64,000 nucleotides of DNA from Spirosoma sp. KCTC 42546 (GTDB lineage: Bacteria > Bacteroidota > Bacteroidia > Cytophagales > Spirosomataceae): the NCBI RefSeq assembly GCF_006965485.1, contig NZ_CP041360.1, positions 7,172,501 through 7,236,500 of the forward strand. The letters are read 5' to 3'. The translations under genes were made by a program, and so were the position numbers. The notes beneath the pieces are model-generated. The model was not told the origin of the DNA. It did no database searches and saw nothing but the letters and a program-made list of their open reading frames with translations. This document shows positions 12,501-20,606 of this stretch, piece by piece. Each line of letters begins with the position of its first letter. Within the stretch, counting starts at the first letter, position 1.

Positions 12501-15500
12501 GTTGTACGAGTGAAATTGGCTTAAGCATCACTGACCCTGGCGTCTGTCAGCCTGGCACCAACACGTATACTACGACAGGCGTTATCAGCCTAACCAATGC
12601 GTTGGCTGGGACAGCCCTTATTTCCGATGGAACGAACACAGTTAGTCTTTCGGTGAGTGCAGGTGCAACGTCTGTTCCCTATTCAATGAGTGGCCTCATT
12701 AGTGGAACAGGTACCCACACTGTAACGGTCAGCTATTTAGGGCAAATTTCCAGCACGACCTATACCGCCCCAGAGTCCTGTACAACAGCTCCTATCTGTT
12801 CCATCAACGCCGTAGCCACTGCTGGACTCTGTCAAACAGCGACTAATACCTACTCGTCCAATGTAGTGATCAGCCTGACCAATCCCACCACGGGGACACT
12901 AACGGTCACCAATGGAGGACAGACCCAAACCCTGCCGACCAGCCCAACTACAACCAGCCTGACGGCGACTTTTGCCAACCTGCCCTCCGATGGAGCTAGC
13001 CACACCGTACTGGTGAGCCTGCCGGGTTGTTCAACCACCAGCACCACTTACACGGCCCCTGCCTCCTGCTCGGTGGCACCGGTCTGCTCTATCAGTGCGG
13101 TGGCCACAGCGGGACTCTGCGCAACAGCCACCAACACCTATTCAGCCTTGGTGGTGGTCAACCTGGCCAATGCCCAGGCTGGTACCCTGACGGTGAACAT
13201 ACCGGGAGCAACCTCCGTTAGCCAGGCCGTTTCCAGCGGCAGCAGCTCATTAACGCTTACGCTTCCAGGTCTGCTTTCGGATGGAGTATCACATACGGCC
13301 ACGGTGAGTCTACCCGGTTGTGGAACCACCACCGCCACCTTCACGGCACCTACTTCTTGTTCAGTTGCCCCCATTTGTAGTGTAAGTGCCGTAGCAACGG
13401 CGGGGCTTTGCTCGACGGCGACCAATACGTACTCCACTTCGGTAGTCATCAGCCTGACCAATCCCACCACGGGGACGCTCACCGTTACCAACGGAGCACA
13501 GACCCAAACGTTGGCGACTAGCCCAGTCACCACCAGTTTAACAGCAGTCTTCGCTAATCTGATCTCGGATGGGACTAGCCACACCGTACTGGTGAGCCTG
13601 CCCGGTTGTTCAACCACCAGCACCACTTACACGGCCCCTGCCTCCTGCTCGGTGGCACCGGTCTGCTCCATCAGTGCGGTGGCCACAGCGGGACTCTGCG
13701 CAACAGCCACCAACACCTATTCGGCTTCAGTGGTAGTCAACCTGACTAGTGCAATTTCAGGAACACTGACGGCCAGCCTGCCAGGGGTAACTTCCATCAG
13801 TCAGGCCGTTTCCAGTGGTAGCAATTCCGTTACCCTTGTACTCGAGGGCCTGCTTTCCGATGGAGCAAGCAACAGCGTACTGGTGAGCCTGCCGGGTTGT
13901 TCAACCACCACCGCTACCTTCTCGGCCCCGGCTTCCTGCTCAATAACACCTGCTTCATGTAGCCTAAGTGCGGTAACTACGGTCGGCCTCTGTCAAACAG
14001 CCACCAATACCTATACTTCGACGGCATTGGTTCAGTTGACTAATCCACCAGCGGGTACATTAACCATTACGGATGGAACGCAAAGCAACACCTTTGTTAC
14101 TACGGCTGGGGTATCAGCAACCTTTACGGTTAGCTTTATCGACTTAGTATCCGATGGGGCGGTTCATACCATAACCGCTAGTCTGCCTGGCTGTAGCACG
14201 GCAACTACAACCTATACAGCCCCGGCTTCGTGCTCAGTAGCGCCTATTTGTTCTATTAGTGCATTGCCTCTACCCGGACTTTGTCAGTCAATCACGAACA
14301 GTTACTCGTCAACAGTTATTATCACGTTAACCAATCCCGTTACTGGTACACTCACAGTCACGGACGGAACACAGACCCAAACACTACTGACTAGTCCGGC
14401 TACCATTAATCTGACAGCAGTCTTTACCAATTTGGTCTCTGATGGAATCAGTCATACCGTGGTAGTTAGCCTGCCGGGTTGCACAACTACTAGTTCGACC
14501 TATACCGCTCCGGCTAGTTGCCAATCCGAATTGGGGCTAGCCCTGACGGATCCGGGGGTGTGTCAACCAGGCACCAATACCTACAACACCACGGGTGTCA
14601 TTAGTCTGACCAATGCGGTAGCTGGTCTGGCTACGCTGGTAGATGGTACCAGTAGCCTCACCGTCGTAGTCAGTAATGGAGATACGTCTATTCCCTATTC
14701 GATGAGTGGGCTCATGAGTGGAACAGGTACACATACCGTGACGGTCAGCTATCTTGGGCAAACTGCCAGCACGACCTACACGGCTCCGACTTCCTGCTCT
14801 GTAGAGCCGGTATGTAGTGTAAGTGCGGTGGCCACCGCTGGGATCTGCTCAACAGCGGCCAACACCTATTCCGCTTCAGTGGTAGTCAACCTGACTAATG
14901 CAATTTCAGGAACACTGACCGTTAGTGCCCCTGGAACAGCCCCCAGCAGTCAGACCGTTTCGAGTGGCATTAGTTCCCTAACCATTATCCTTGCTGACCT
15001 GATTTCGGATGGAAACAGCCACACGGCCACAGTCAGTTTGCCCGGTTGTGGAACCACCACAGCTACATTCACGGCCCCGGCCTCCTGTTCAGTAGCCCCC
15101 GTTTGCAGCCTGAGTGCGGTAGCTAGTGCCGGCCTCTGTCAAACAGCCACTAATAGTTATTCGTCGACGGTAGTCATTACATTAACCAATCCCACGGCCG
15201 GAACAGTAACAGTGAGTGATGGGGGACAAAGCCAAACTCTGCTGACCAGCCCAGCCACCACCAGCCTGACAGCCATTTTCGCCAATCTGCTCTCGGATGG
15301 AGTCACTCATATGGTAGAAGTCACTTTACCAGGTTGTTCAACCATTAGTGCCAGCTATAGCGCGCCTGTTAGTTGTACGAGTGAGATTAGTCTAAGCATC
15401 ACAGACCCAGGAGTGTGTCAACCAGGTACCAATACCTACAACACCACAGGTGTCATTAGTCTGACCAATGCGGTAGCTGGCCTGGCTCTCATTTCCGATG

Positions 15501-16033
15501 GAGCCAATACGATTACTCTTTCGGTGAGTGCAGGGGCGACATCTATTCCCTATTCAATGAGTGGGCTCATGAGTGGAACGGGGAACCACACTGTAACGGT
15601 CAGCTATCTAGGTCAGATTGCCAGCACGACCTACACGGCTCCGACTTCCTGCCCTCTGGAGCCGGTATGTAGCGTGAGTGCGGTGGCTACGGCAGTCCCA
15701 GTGACGTGCCTGGGTAATAGTCCCCAGGCAAACGGTAAAATTGTAGTAAGTGGGTTCACAACTGGGGATACGTATCAATATTCAGATGGTTCTATCTTCA
15801 ATCCTGCCGTCGTCCTATCTGGTGCGCCCCAGGTCATTCCAGCAGATGGAGTCATTGTAAGCAACCTGTTTAACCCCGTTGCAGCTCAAACTTACACGGT
15901 ACGAATCTTTTCTACGTGTTACAAAGATGTGACTGTCACGTTGCTACCTACAGTCTGCAATTGCCCGGAAACCAGTTGTGTGCCATTAGTTATCAAACAG
16001 ACAAAAGGAGCTAGACGAGCGGGTAATCCATAA
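6518..16033 (+). CDS. Giant secreted Cys-rich repeat protein (3171 aa)
   Basis: Paralogue of the preceding gene. The start is uncertain: ATG 6518 and ATG 6572 are both possible. A hydrophobic stretch ending ALFLLFGQAISAQ is the likely signal peptide. Order: DUF11 domain (about 6720-7060), a Cys-containing module (about 7080-7560), about 28 modules of about 97 aa (three shortened CQPGTNTY types), then a second copy of the Cys module and the tail VPLVIKQTKGARR. Its N-terminal DUF11 plus module matches the C-terminal end of the preceding protein, so the pair looks like a permuted duplication. Three modules form tandem 388-aa superunits that are nearly identical at DNA level, a sign of recent expansion and a place where assemblies can collapse. 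Probable role: cell-surface or matrix adhesin; partner unknown. Confidence 0.85.
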   Translation: MQFLIYEQIDFCTQLLCHMLKLLPDPFTFLLVFSTFWFRFRLVKCGFPGALALFLLFGQAISAQSTDTQLSLDKLVDKSKAKIGNVMTYTVVLTNTGTTTATNVIVRDSMSTGLNFVTGSATVPTGTTLTQGTPIRLWKVASLAANQSVSLTYQAAADSSGILYNQATIPGDTATVCTTIPVIFCAGDTYQIRLTAAPGRSSYKWFKNDIELTSQTTNILDITAPGTYSLAVDNVTGKCPDFSCCPFIVEEDTLPTFGAIATPAMCLGTVPQANGQITLSNFRSGYTYQYSLGTDFNPAASLSGAAKAIPAGGIIAANLANPVTAQSYTIRVYNASGCYTDVTAVLLPTTCCQVSIVATPGLCTPLTNTYSTTALITLTNPTAGTLTITDGPQSLTFATTAGSSTTFTAILDNLIPNGSNHTVVVSLPGCSTASTTYTAPTSCSAGPNCSISAVATAGLCQTATNSYSSTVVISLTNPTTGTLTVTNGAQTQTLLTNPTTTSLTATFSNLPSDGASHTVVVSLPGCSTTSTTYTAPASCSIAPSGCNLNAVVTAGLCSTATNTYSVSVVVNLSNAQAGNLIVDAFGADSGSQPVSAGTSSVTFVFSGLIPDGLTRIVKVSLPGCGTTSAAFTAPTACTATPAPVCSVSAVATAGVCQTATNTYSSRVVITLVNPTTGTLTVTNGAQTQTLLTSPATTSLTATFANLLSDGASHTVLVSLPGCSTTSTTYTAPASCSVAPVCSISALVTAGLCSTATNTYSALVVVNLSNAQAGTLTVNIPGATSVSQAVSSGSSSLTLTLPGLLSDGVSHTATVSLPGCGTTTATFTAPTSCSVAPICSLSAVATASLCQTATNTYSSNVIISLTNPITGTLTITNGGQSQTLVTNPATTSLTATFANLPSDGASHQVVVSLPGCSTTNATYTAPASCSVVPSGCNLNAVATAGLCQTATNTYSVSVVVNLSNAQAGNLIVDAFGADSGSQPVSAGTSSVTFVFSGLIPDGLTRIVKVSLPGCGTTSAAFTAPTACTATPAPVCSVSAVATAGVCQTVTNTYSSRVVITLVNPTTGTLTVTNGAQTQTLATSPVTTSLTAVFANLISDGASHTVVVSLSGCSTTSTTYTAPASCSVAPVCSINALVTAGLCSTATNTYSALVVVNLTSAQAGTLTVNIPGATSVSQAVSSGSSSLTLTLPGLLSDGDSHTATVSLPGCGTTTATFTAPTSCSVAPICSVSAVATAGLCSTATNTYSTSVVITLANPTTGTLTVTNGAQTQTLATSPATTSLTAVFANLISDGTSHTVLVSLPGCSTTSTTYTAPASCSVAPVCSISAVATAGLCATATNTYSVSVVVNLSNTQAGNLIVDAFGADSGSQPVSAGTSSVTFVFSDLIPDGLTRIVKVSLPGCGTTSAAFTAPTACTATPAPVCSVSAVATAGLCQTATNTYSSKVVITLVNPTTGTLTVTNGAQTQTLLTSPATTSLTATFANLLSDGASHTVLVSLPGCSTTSTTYTAPASCSVAPVCSISAVATAGLCSTATNTYSALVVVNLSNAQAGTLTVNIPGATSVSQAVSSGSSSITLTLPGLLSDGVSHTATVSLPGCGTTTATFTAPVSCSIAPICSVSAVATAGLCSTATNTYSTSVVITLANPTTGTLTVTNGAQTQTLATSPVTTSLTAVFASLISDGTSHTMLVSLPGCSTTSTTYTAPASCSVAPVCSISAVATAGLCATATNTYSVSVVVNLSNPTAGTLGVTSPGVPPSSQTVSSGTNEVTFVLDGLISDGTSHTVTMSLPGCGTTTATFTAPVSCSVAPVCSISAVATPGICASATNTFTTIAVITLTNPTTGTLTVTDGPTSLTFATTSGSSASFTATLANIVSNGASHTLTATLSGCSSTSTTYTAPTSCSIAPVCSISAAVTVGLCATATNTYSATALISLANAQDGVVILSIPGVAPISQTITASTTSLTAIFTELLSDGASHAVTVSLPGCSTTTALFTAPLSCTSEIGLSITDPGVCQPGTNTYTTTGVISLTNALAGTALISDGTNTVSLSVSAGATSVPYSMSGLISGTGTHTVTVSYLGQISSTTYTAPESCTTAPICSINAVATAGLCQTATNTYSSNVVISLTNPTTGTLTVTNGGQTQTLPTSPTTTSLTATFANLPSDGASHTVLVSLPGCSTTSTTYTAPASCSVAPVCSISAVATAGLCATATNTYSALVVVNLANAQAGTLTVNIPGATSVSQAVSSGSSSLTLTLPGLLSDGVSHTATVSLPGCGTTTATFTAPTSCSVAPICSVSAVATAGLCSTATNTYSTSVVISLTNPTTGTLTVTNGAQTQTLATSPVTTSLTAVFANLISDGTSHTVLVSLPGCSTTSTTYTAPASCSVAPVCSISAVATAGLCATATNTYSASVVVNLTSAISGTLTASLPGVTSISQAVSSGSNSVTLVLEGLLSDGASNSVLVSLPGCSTTTATFSAPASCSITPASCSLSAVTTVGLCQTATNTYTSTALVQLTNPPAGTLTITDGTQSNTFVTTAGVSATFTVSFIDLVSDGAVHTITASLPGCSTATTTYTAPASCSVAPICSISALPLPGLCQSITNSYSSTVIITLTNPVTGTLTVTDGTQTQTLLTSPATINLTAVFTNLVSDGISHTVVVSLPGCTTTSSTYTAPASCQSELGLALTDPGVCQPGTNTYNTTGVISLTNAVAGLATLVDGTSSLTVVVSNGDTSIPYSMSGLMSGTGTHTVTVSYLGQTASTTYTAPTSCSVEPVCSVSAVATAGICSTAANTYSASVVVNLTNAISGTLTVSAPGTAPSSQTVSSGISSLTIILADLISDGNSHTATVSLPGCGTTTATFTAPASCSVAPVCSLSAVASAGLCQTATNSYSSTVVITLTNPTAGTVTVSDGGQSQTLLTSPATTSLTAIFANLLSDGVTHMVEVTLPGCSTISASYSAPVSCTSEISLSITDPGVCQPGTNTYNTTGVISLTNAVAGLALISDGANTITLSVSAGATSIPYSMSGLMSGTGNHTVTVSYLGQIASTTYTAPTSCPLEPVCSVSAVATAVPVTCLGNSPQANGKIVVSGFTTGDTYQYSDGSIFNPAVVLSGAPQVIPADGVIVSNLFNPVAAQTYTVRIFSTCYKDVTVTLLPTVCNCPETSCVPLVIKQTKGARRAGNP
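8153..11647 (+). repeat. Three tandem higher-order units of about 1164 bp in coding sequence
   Basis: Units begin at the Cys codons at 8153, 9320 and 10484; the next equivalent codon is 11648. Spacings are 1167, 1164 and 1164 bp. Each unit has four modules in the same order: a NLIVDAFGADSGSQ type, a VITLVNPTTGTL type, a TVNIPGATSVSQ type and a second NPTTGTL-like type. Long stretches are identical between units. Partial copies recur at about 12790-13680. Confidence 0.9.
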
Positions 16034-16108
16034 TGAAACCCAGTATACAACGTTCATTTGCAGTTATACACTCAAATCGTTGTGTTGGCCAAAAACAACC
16101 CACTAGTT

Positions 16109-16147
16109 GCCAAAACCCGCTCTTCATTAGCGGGTTTTGGCATTTTT
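16109..16147 (+). terminator. Terminator of second giant gene
   Basis: Perfect 13-bp stem gccaaaacccgct / agcgggttttggc with a 7-base loop, followed by attttt. It lies 75 bases after the stop codon. Confidence 0.88.
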
Positions 16148-16245
16148 AGCCATGAATCCTGGTAATAGATCAATAAGAATCAGGCACGCCAACTTTTAAA
16201 CCCCCTATTTTGTTACCCTACCAGAACAGATACCGTTTGATCTGT

Positions 16246-16253
16246 TAACTTTG
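16246..16253 (+). promoter_or_regulatory. Candidate Bacteroidota -7 element for sufC
   Basis: TAACTTTG fits the TAnnTTTG consensus of the Bacteroidota primary sigma factor and lies 33 bases before the sufC start. No well-spaced -33 TTTG is obvious, so this is tentative. Confidence 0.4.
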
Positions 16254-16286
16254 CGGCTTTGTTTGCCCGTCACGCTATAACTTATT

Positions 16287-17036
16287 ATGTTATCCATCAG
16301 TAATTTACAAGCCTCAATAGGCGAAAAAGAAATATTAAGAGGTCTCAATCTGGAAGTCAATGCCGGTGAGGTTCACGCCATTATGGGTCCCAATGGAGCT
16401 GGCAAGAGCACACTAGCTTCTGTTCTGGCAGGCCGGGAAGATTATACAGTAACGGGTGGTAGTGTTTTATTTGACGGAAAGGATTTGCTCGATATGGCCC
16501 CCGAAGAGCGGGCCGCCGAAGGTATCTTCCTGGCCTTTCAGTACCCCGTTGAGATTCCGGGGGTTAGCACGACTAATTTTTTAAAGACGGCCCTGAACGA
16601 AATTCGCAAATACCGTGGCCAGGACCCTCTCGATGCCGTGCAGTTTCTGAAGTTGATGAAAGAGAAAATGAAACTCGTTAACATCGACCAATCGCTACTG
16701 AGCCGGTCGCTGAACGAAGGCTTCTCGGGAGGAGAGAAAAAACGGAACGAAATTTTCCAGATGGCTATGCTCGAACCAAAATTGGCTATCCTGGATGAGA
16801 CCGATTCAGGACTAGACATTGATGCATTACGGATCGTAGCCGATGGTGTGAATCAGCTCCGGTCGCCAGAACGGGCCACGATTGTGGTAACCCACTACCA
16901 ACGACTATTAGATTATATCGTACCCGATTACGTACACGTCTTATACAAAGGGCGCATCGTAAAATCAGGCCCGAAAGAACTGGCCCTCGAACTGGAAGAA
17001 AAAGGATACGACTGGATTAAAGCAGAAGCCGTATAA
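16287..17036 (+). CDS. sufC: Fe-S cluster assembly ATPase SufC
   Basis: Cytosolic ABC-type ATPase that powers the SufBCD scaffold for iron-sulfur cluster assembly. Visible motifs: Walker A GPNGAGKST near residue 35, the SufC-type signature LNEGFSGGEKKR, Walker B LAILDETDSGLD, and the switch His in VVTHYQR. At 249 aa it has the normal family length. sufD follows, separated by an inverted repeat. sufB, usually next to sufC, is not in the window; the gene upstream is the giant repeat protein instead. Confidence 0.97.
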   Translation: MLSISNLQASIGEKEILRGLNLEVNAGEVHAIMGPNGAGKSTLASVLAGREDYTVTGGSVLFDGKDLLDMAPEERAAEGIFLAFQYPVEIPGVSTTNFLKTALNEIRKYRGQDPLDAVQFLKLMKEKMKLVNIDQSLLSRSLNEGFSGGEKKRNEIFQMAMLEPKLAILDETDSGLDIDALRIVADGVNQLRSPERATIVVTHYQRLLDYIVPDYVHVLYKGRIVKSGPKELALELEEKGYDWIKAEAV

Positions 17037-17040
17037 ATCA

Positions 17041-17111
17041 GTGAGGAATGTAGAATGAAAAGTGTAGAATAATCACTCTCTACTTTTCATTCTACATTCT
17101 ACATTCTTCAC
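17041..17111. repeat. Intergenic inverted repeat between sufC and sufD
   Basis: Left arm gtgaggaatgtagaatgaaa pairs imperfectly with a right arm ending ttctacattcttcac; the right arm carries an extra tacattct. It resembles the intergenic repeats at 30288-30355 and 40571-40714, which use the same gtaaaatg/gtagaatg vocabulary. Confidence 0.7.
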
Positions 17112-17121
17112 TAACTAAAAG

Positions 17122-18447
17122 ATGACTCCCTCTTACGCATCCTATAACGAATTTAAAGACCAGTTGCTGACGGCTTTCCGGGACAACGAAGATCGCATGA
17201 ACGGTGAGCGAAAAGCACCGGTTCATCAACTCCGTAGGGCAGCCCTGAAGCAGTTCGATCAACTTGGTTTCCCCACAATCCGTCACGAAGAGTGGAAATA
17301 CTCCAGCGTCAATGGGCTACTTAAACAAGCGTTTGAGCTTGATGATACCACGACATTAACAGTTGACGATCTGGCTCCGCTGGAAATTCCAAACCTTGAT
17401 GGGAACTTGCTGTACTTCATTAACGGCCGTTATCATCCTGAGCTTTCCCGCATTATTAGTCCGGCAGATCAGCTACAGATTACGAACTTCGCCACTGCCC
17501 TAAAGTCTGAACCTGAATTAATAGGCACTCATTTTGCCCATTACGCCGATTATCAGGACAACGCCTTTACGGCGTTGAATACCGCCCTGGCCAGCGATGG
17601 TGTAGTGATTCGAGTACCTGACAATACAACGGTTGAGCAGCCCATCATCCTTCGGTTCATTACCGATACCCGTACAAAAAACATTGCCTCACAACCTCGT
17701 AACCTGGTTGTGGTTGGTAAAAATGCGGAGGTCATGATGGCCGAATCGTATCGGACCCTTGGTGAAGGAACAAGCTTTGTCAATGTAGTAACCGAAATCG
17801 TGCTTGACCGCGACGCCCGGATGCAGTACTACAAAGTGCAGAACGAAACCGAGAAAGCCTACCATATCGGCACCACGCAGGTGAGTCAGAAAGACAACAG
17901 TCATTTCTATTCGGCTACGGTTACGCTCAACGGTAACTTCGTTCGCAACAACCTGAACATTGTGCTCAACGGCCAGCATGCCGAAGCGTTTATGTATGGT
18001 TTATACATGCCGAACGGCCGTCAGCATGTGGATAACCACACGCTTGTAGACCACGCCATGCCGAACTCGTACAGCAGCGAACTTTATAAGGGTGTCCTGG
18101 ATGACAATAGCACAGGGGTTTTCAACGGCAAGATTTTTGTTCGGCCCGATGCGCAGAAAACCAATGCGTACCAGTCATGCAAAAACGTGGTTCTGTCACC
18201 GGGTGCATCAATGAACACGAAGCCTCAGTTGGAAATTTTTGCCGACGATGTAAAGTGTTCACACGGTACTACTACGGGTCAGCTTAACGACGAAGCGCTG
18301 TTTTACATGCGCTCGCGCGGTATTCCGAAAGATGAAGCCCGTACGTTATTGCTGTACGCTTTCTCGCAAGACGTACTAAGTCAAATCAAAATTCAGCCTA
18401 TCCGTGAATACCTGGAGCGAGTTATTACGGAGAAGTTAACGAAGTAA
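17122..18447 (+). CDS. sufD: Fe-S cluster assembly protein SufD
   Basis: SufBD-family scaffold protein of 441 aa; with SufB and SufC it forms the SUF iron-sulfur assembly complex. The N-terminal helical part includes the typical GFPTIRHEEWKYSS, and the C-terminal beta-helix core includes CSHGTTTGQLNDEALFYM and SRGIPKDEARTLLLYAF, hallmarks of SufD/SufB. In many Bacteroidota sufS and sufE follow directly. Here they are found 8.2 kb downstream, after an esterase gene and an AT-rich island. Confidence 0.96.
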   Translation: MTPSYASYNEFKDQLLTAFRDNEDRMNGERKAPVHQLRRAALKQFDQLGFPTIRHEEWKYSSVNGLLKQAFELDDTTTLTVDDLAPLEIPNLDGNLLYFINGRYHPELSRIISPADQLQITNFATALKSEPELIGTHFAHYADYQDNAFTALNTALASDGVVIRVPDNTTVEQPIILRFITDTRTKNIASQPRNLVVVGKNAEVMMAESYRTLGEGTSFVNVVTEIVLDRDARMQYYKVQNETEKAYHIGTTQVSQKDNSHFYSATVTLNGNFVRNNLNIVLNGQHAEAFMYGLYMPNGRQHVDNHTLVDHAMPNSYSSELYKGVLDDNSTGVFNGKIFVRPDAQKTNAYQSCKNVVLSPGASMNTKPQLEIFADDVKCSHGTTTGQLNDEALFYMRSRGIPKDEARTLLLYAFSQDVLSQIKIQPIREYLERVITEKLTK

Positions 18448-18465
18448 TTCACCCTATGGAACTAT

Positions 18466-18543
18466 CTAAAACCCCTAAATCCCCTGAAGGGGACTTTGTC
18501 TAAAAGTGAGCCAAGTCCCCTTTAAGGGATTTAGGGGTTTTAG
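18466..18543. repeat. Inverted repeat after sufD
   Basis: Arms ctaaaacccctaaatcccct... and ...agggatttaggggttttag pair over about 31 bp with two mismatches. This cccctaaatcccc hairpin type is a common intergenic repeat in Bacteroidota and may act as a transcription terminator. Confidence 0.7.
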
Positions 18544-18554
18544 GCTGTTAATAA

Positions 18555-18598
18555 AATCGGTCAGTCAACCAGTGTTTTCGCTGTTTGGCTGACCGATT
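18555..18598. terminator. Second hairpin downstream of sufD
   Basis: aatcggtcagtcaaccag pairs with ctgtttggctgaccgatt with two mismatches. No T-run follows, so terminator function is only likely. Confidence 0.45.
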
Positions 18599-18625
18599 CG
18601 CTTCATAACCCATCGTACACTATCT

Positions 18626-19555
18626 ATGAAATCACTACTCGTACTTACCTGGCTTACCATCTGTGCCGCATTCGGTGGTGCCGCATTCGGGCAAAGTCTG
18701 CAATTCTCATTTGAAGGCGATTCATTAACGATGCCTTTTATCCGGGATAGTCTGCGGGGAATTTCGGGTCTTGAGATTGTACCCGCCACAGGCGAGTGGC
18801 ATTTTGTAAGCGACCGGGGCTGGCATTTCGTTTTTGCCAACATCCGGTCCATCCGGGATTTAGGCGATTCATCACACCTGAAACTAGCCCAGAAAAATCC
18901 GTTCTGGTTTGAAAGTGTTCGCTACGATGCCCGAACCAGCACCTATTTCTGGACGGATGAACACGAATTTGTCACGTCGGTACTATATGGCAAGTCAGTT
19001 CGTGATAGTGCCAGCCAGGTTTTGTTGAAAATACCGGTACCTGCACCTAACAAAGGGCTTGAAGGATTGGCAGTCACCTCGTCGGGAGCCTTGTGGGTGG
19101 TGCCTGAAGCCGGTTGGGAAGGCGAAACACTCATGAATCAAGACACGATTACATTCTTTCGTTACCCCAATCCGCTGGCTGCTGATCCTGTTGTTGAGCG
19201 ATTTGCGTATCCAATCAACCGCTGCGCCTTTGCGCAGGGCGAAGAGCGAGTGGGCGGCATTTCGGAAATACTAGCCGTAGATGCCCAGCGCATACTAGTG
19301 CTGGAACGATGCTACGATGCCAGCCAAAAACGAGTTACAGCAAACTTATACGTAGCAACTCCGAATGAGAAAACCCATACCCTAATCAAAGAACTAGCCT
19401 TCGATTTTAATCGTCAATTTCCTGGCGACATCTGCAATCTCGAAGCCATGGCCTGGGCCGATGAGCAACACCAAACGCTAGTCCTTATGGCCGATGATAA
19501 TTTCCGCCGGAACAAAACCTTACGAAATCAGGTGATTGTTTTACGAAGAAAGTAA
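18626..19555 (+). CDS. Secreted phytase-like esterase domain protein
   Basis: 309-aa protein with a clear signal peptide (LVLTWLTICAAFGGAAFGQ) and the repeated landmarks of the 'esterase-like activity of phytase' beta-propeller family: ISGLEIVPATGEWHFVSDRG, NKGLEGLAVTSSGALWVVPE and NLEAMAWADEQ...LMADDNF. It probably acts in the periplasm or outside the cell on an unknown phosphate ester or related substrate. It lies alone on the plus strand between sufD and the converging minus-strand island, so it is not obviously part of either. Family assignment is good, substrate unknown. Confidence 0.85.
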   Translation: MKSLLVLTWLTICAAFGGAAFGQSLQFSFEGDSLTMPFIRDSLRGISGLEIVPATGEWHFVSDRGWHFVFANIRSIRDLGDSSHLKLAQKNPFWFESVRYDARTSTYFWTDEHEFVTSVLYGKSVRDSASQVLLKIPVPAPNKGLEGLAVTSSGALWVVPEAGWEGETLMNQDTITFFRYPNPLAADPVVERFAYPINRCAFAQGEERVGGISEILAVDAQRILVLERCYDASQKRVTANLYVATPNEKTHTLIKELAFDFNRQFPGDICNLEAMAWADEQHQTLVLMADDNFRRNKTLRNQVIVLRRK

Positions 19556-19596
19556 CTTTATTAAAAACTTCACTAGCTCTGGGTTTCTTCCAGGCT

Positions 19597-20541
19597 TTAC
19601 TTAATCGATGAAAAATAACGAAATACGGAAGGTAATTGAGATGCTCTATTACCCATTAAACTATTCTCATTATAAGAAGCTACGATTTGATGAGGGCCTG
19701 GAATATTGTCCATATATATTTTCACAACATACCCTTTACGGATTAACAATATAGTTGGCAGAGTGTGAGTAACTGAGTGTAAAGATTCTTTAGTAACAGC
19801 AATTGTGCGAAAATTAGGAGTCAATTTCTTTCGGTACTCACGAAGTGATTCTGCCGACACCGTGTGGGGATACATCCCTACCACTTCGTCAACTGACTCT
19901 GTTTCTGTATAAGTATTAATAGTTGGAGTTACCTGTTGGCAGTGTGGACAAGCTGGACTGAAAACAAAAAACAATTGGTCTTTATTAAGCGAAATGAAAG
20001 GCCTCATAAATGTATTGTTCAAATTCATTCCCTCATGTACGCTTATTTCAACATAAGTGTTTTTCATTTCAAAACCAGTCATTACGAATGTAATGATACC
20101 CAGTATAACTGCAAAGAAAGTCTTCAAAATAGCTTTACTAGTTTGGCTTTCGGGTTGCCGCCATATACAGAAAGACAAGGCAATCATAAGTATATTACGA
20201 AATAGAGCTACAGTTGGCGACATGCTAATTACATCCCCAAAACAACCACAATCGCTTATATTCAGAAAAATATAACCGAAGGCAAAGATGAGCGTGAGTG
20301 TAATGAGTAACCCCAACGATAGTAGCCCGGCTCGTTGGCGGTACACCTCAAACAATAGCCCAATGCCAAGTGTAATTTCCAACCCAATAATAAATGGGGC
20401 AAACATTCTTAGCCGAGGGATGCCATAGCGGGCAATTACATCGGCAAAGCCATTAATATCCATCGCTTTGCTAATACCGGAAGCAAGGTATAGCAAGCCC
20501 AGAATAACCGAAGCTATTCGGGTTAATACAATAGCATTCAT
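19597..20541 (-). CDS. MauE/DoxX-like membrane protein fused to thioredoxin-like domain
   Basis: 314 aa. Residues 1-125 form four hydrophobic helices of the MauE/DoxX redox family, with the Cys pair DCGCFGD at 98-103. A fifth helix (about 140-155) leads to a thioredoxin-like domain with CPHC at 198-201. Such proteins pass electrons across the membrane for disulfide chemistry, much as VKOR-Trx fusions do. It is the last gene of the minus-strand island, 65 bases after the CarboxypepD_reg-like gene. Two of the three small peptides of the island contain Cys pairs, so a role in forming or keeping disulfides in the peptide product is plausible, but this is inference. The base composition is AT-rich like the rest of the island. 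Confidence 0.85.
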   Translation of the reverse strand: MNAIVLTRIASVILGLLYLASGISKAMDINGFADVIARYGIPRLRMFAPFIIGLEITLGIGLLFEVYRQRAGLLSLGLLITLTLIFAFGYIFLNISDCGCFGDVISMSPTVALFRNILMIALSFCIWRQPESQTSKAILKTFFAVILGIITFVMTGFEMKNTYVEISVHEGMNLNNTFMRPFISLNKDQLFFVFSPACPHCQQVTPTINTYTETESVDEVVGMYPHTVSAESLREYRKKLTPNFRTIAVTKESLHSVTHTLPTILLIRKGYVVKIYMDNIPGPHQIVASYNENSLMGNRASQLPSVFRYFSSIK

Positions 20542-20606
20542 AACTGTAATGATTTTTATGTAACTCCGAATAAGAAATTACTCAGTAGAAACAGGAAGTG
20601 TATCGT

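Noticed and set aside
8113..13626. Many minus-strand ORFs of 65-194 aa across the giant repeat genes
   Set aside because: They repeat with the same period as the plus-strand modules and arise from codon composition of the repeats; no independent start signals.
8153..13680. Regularly spaced repeats that might suggest a CRISPR array
   Set aside because: The unit is about 290 bp coding sequence (and 1164 bp superunit) in one open frame, not short repeats with spacers.
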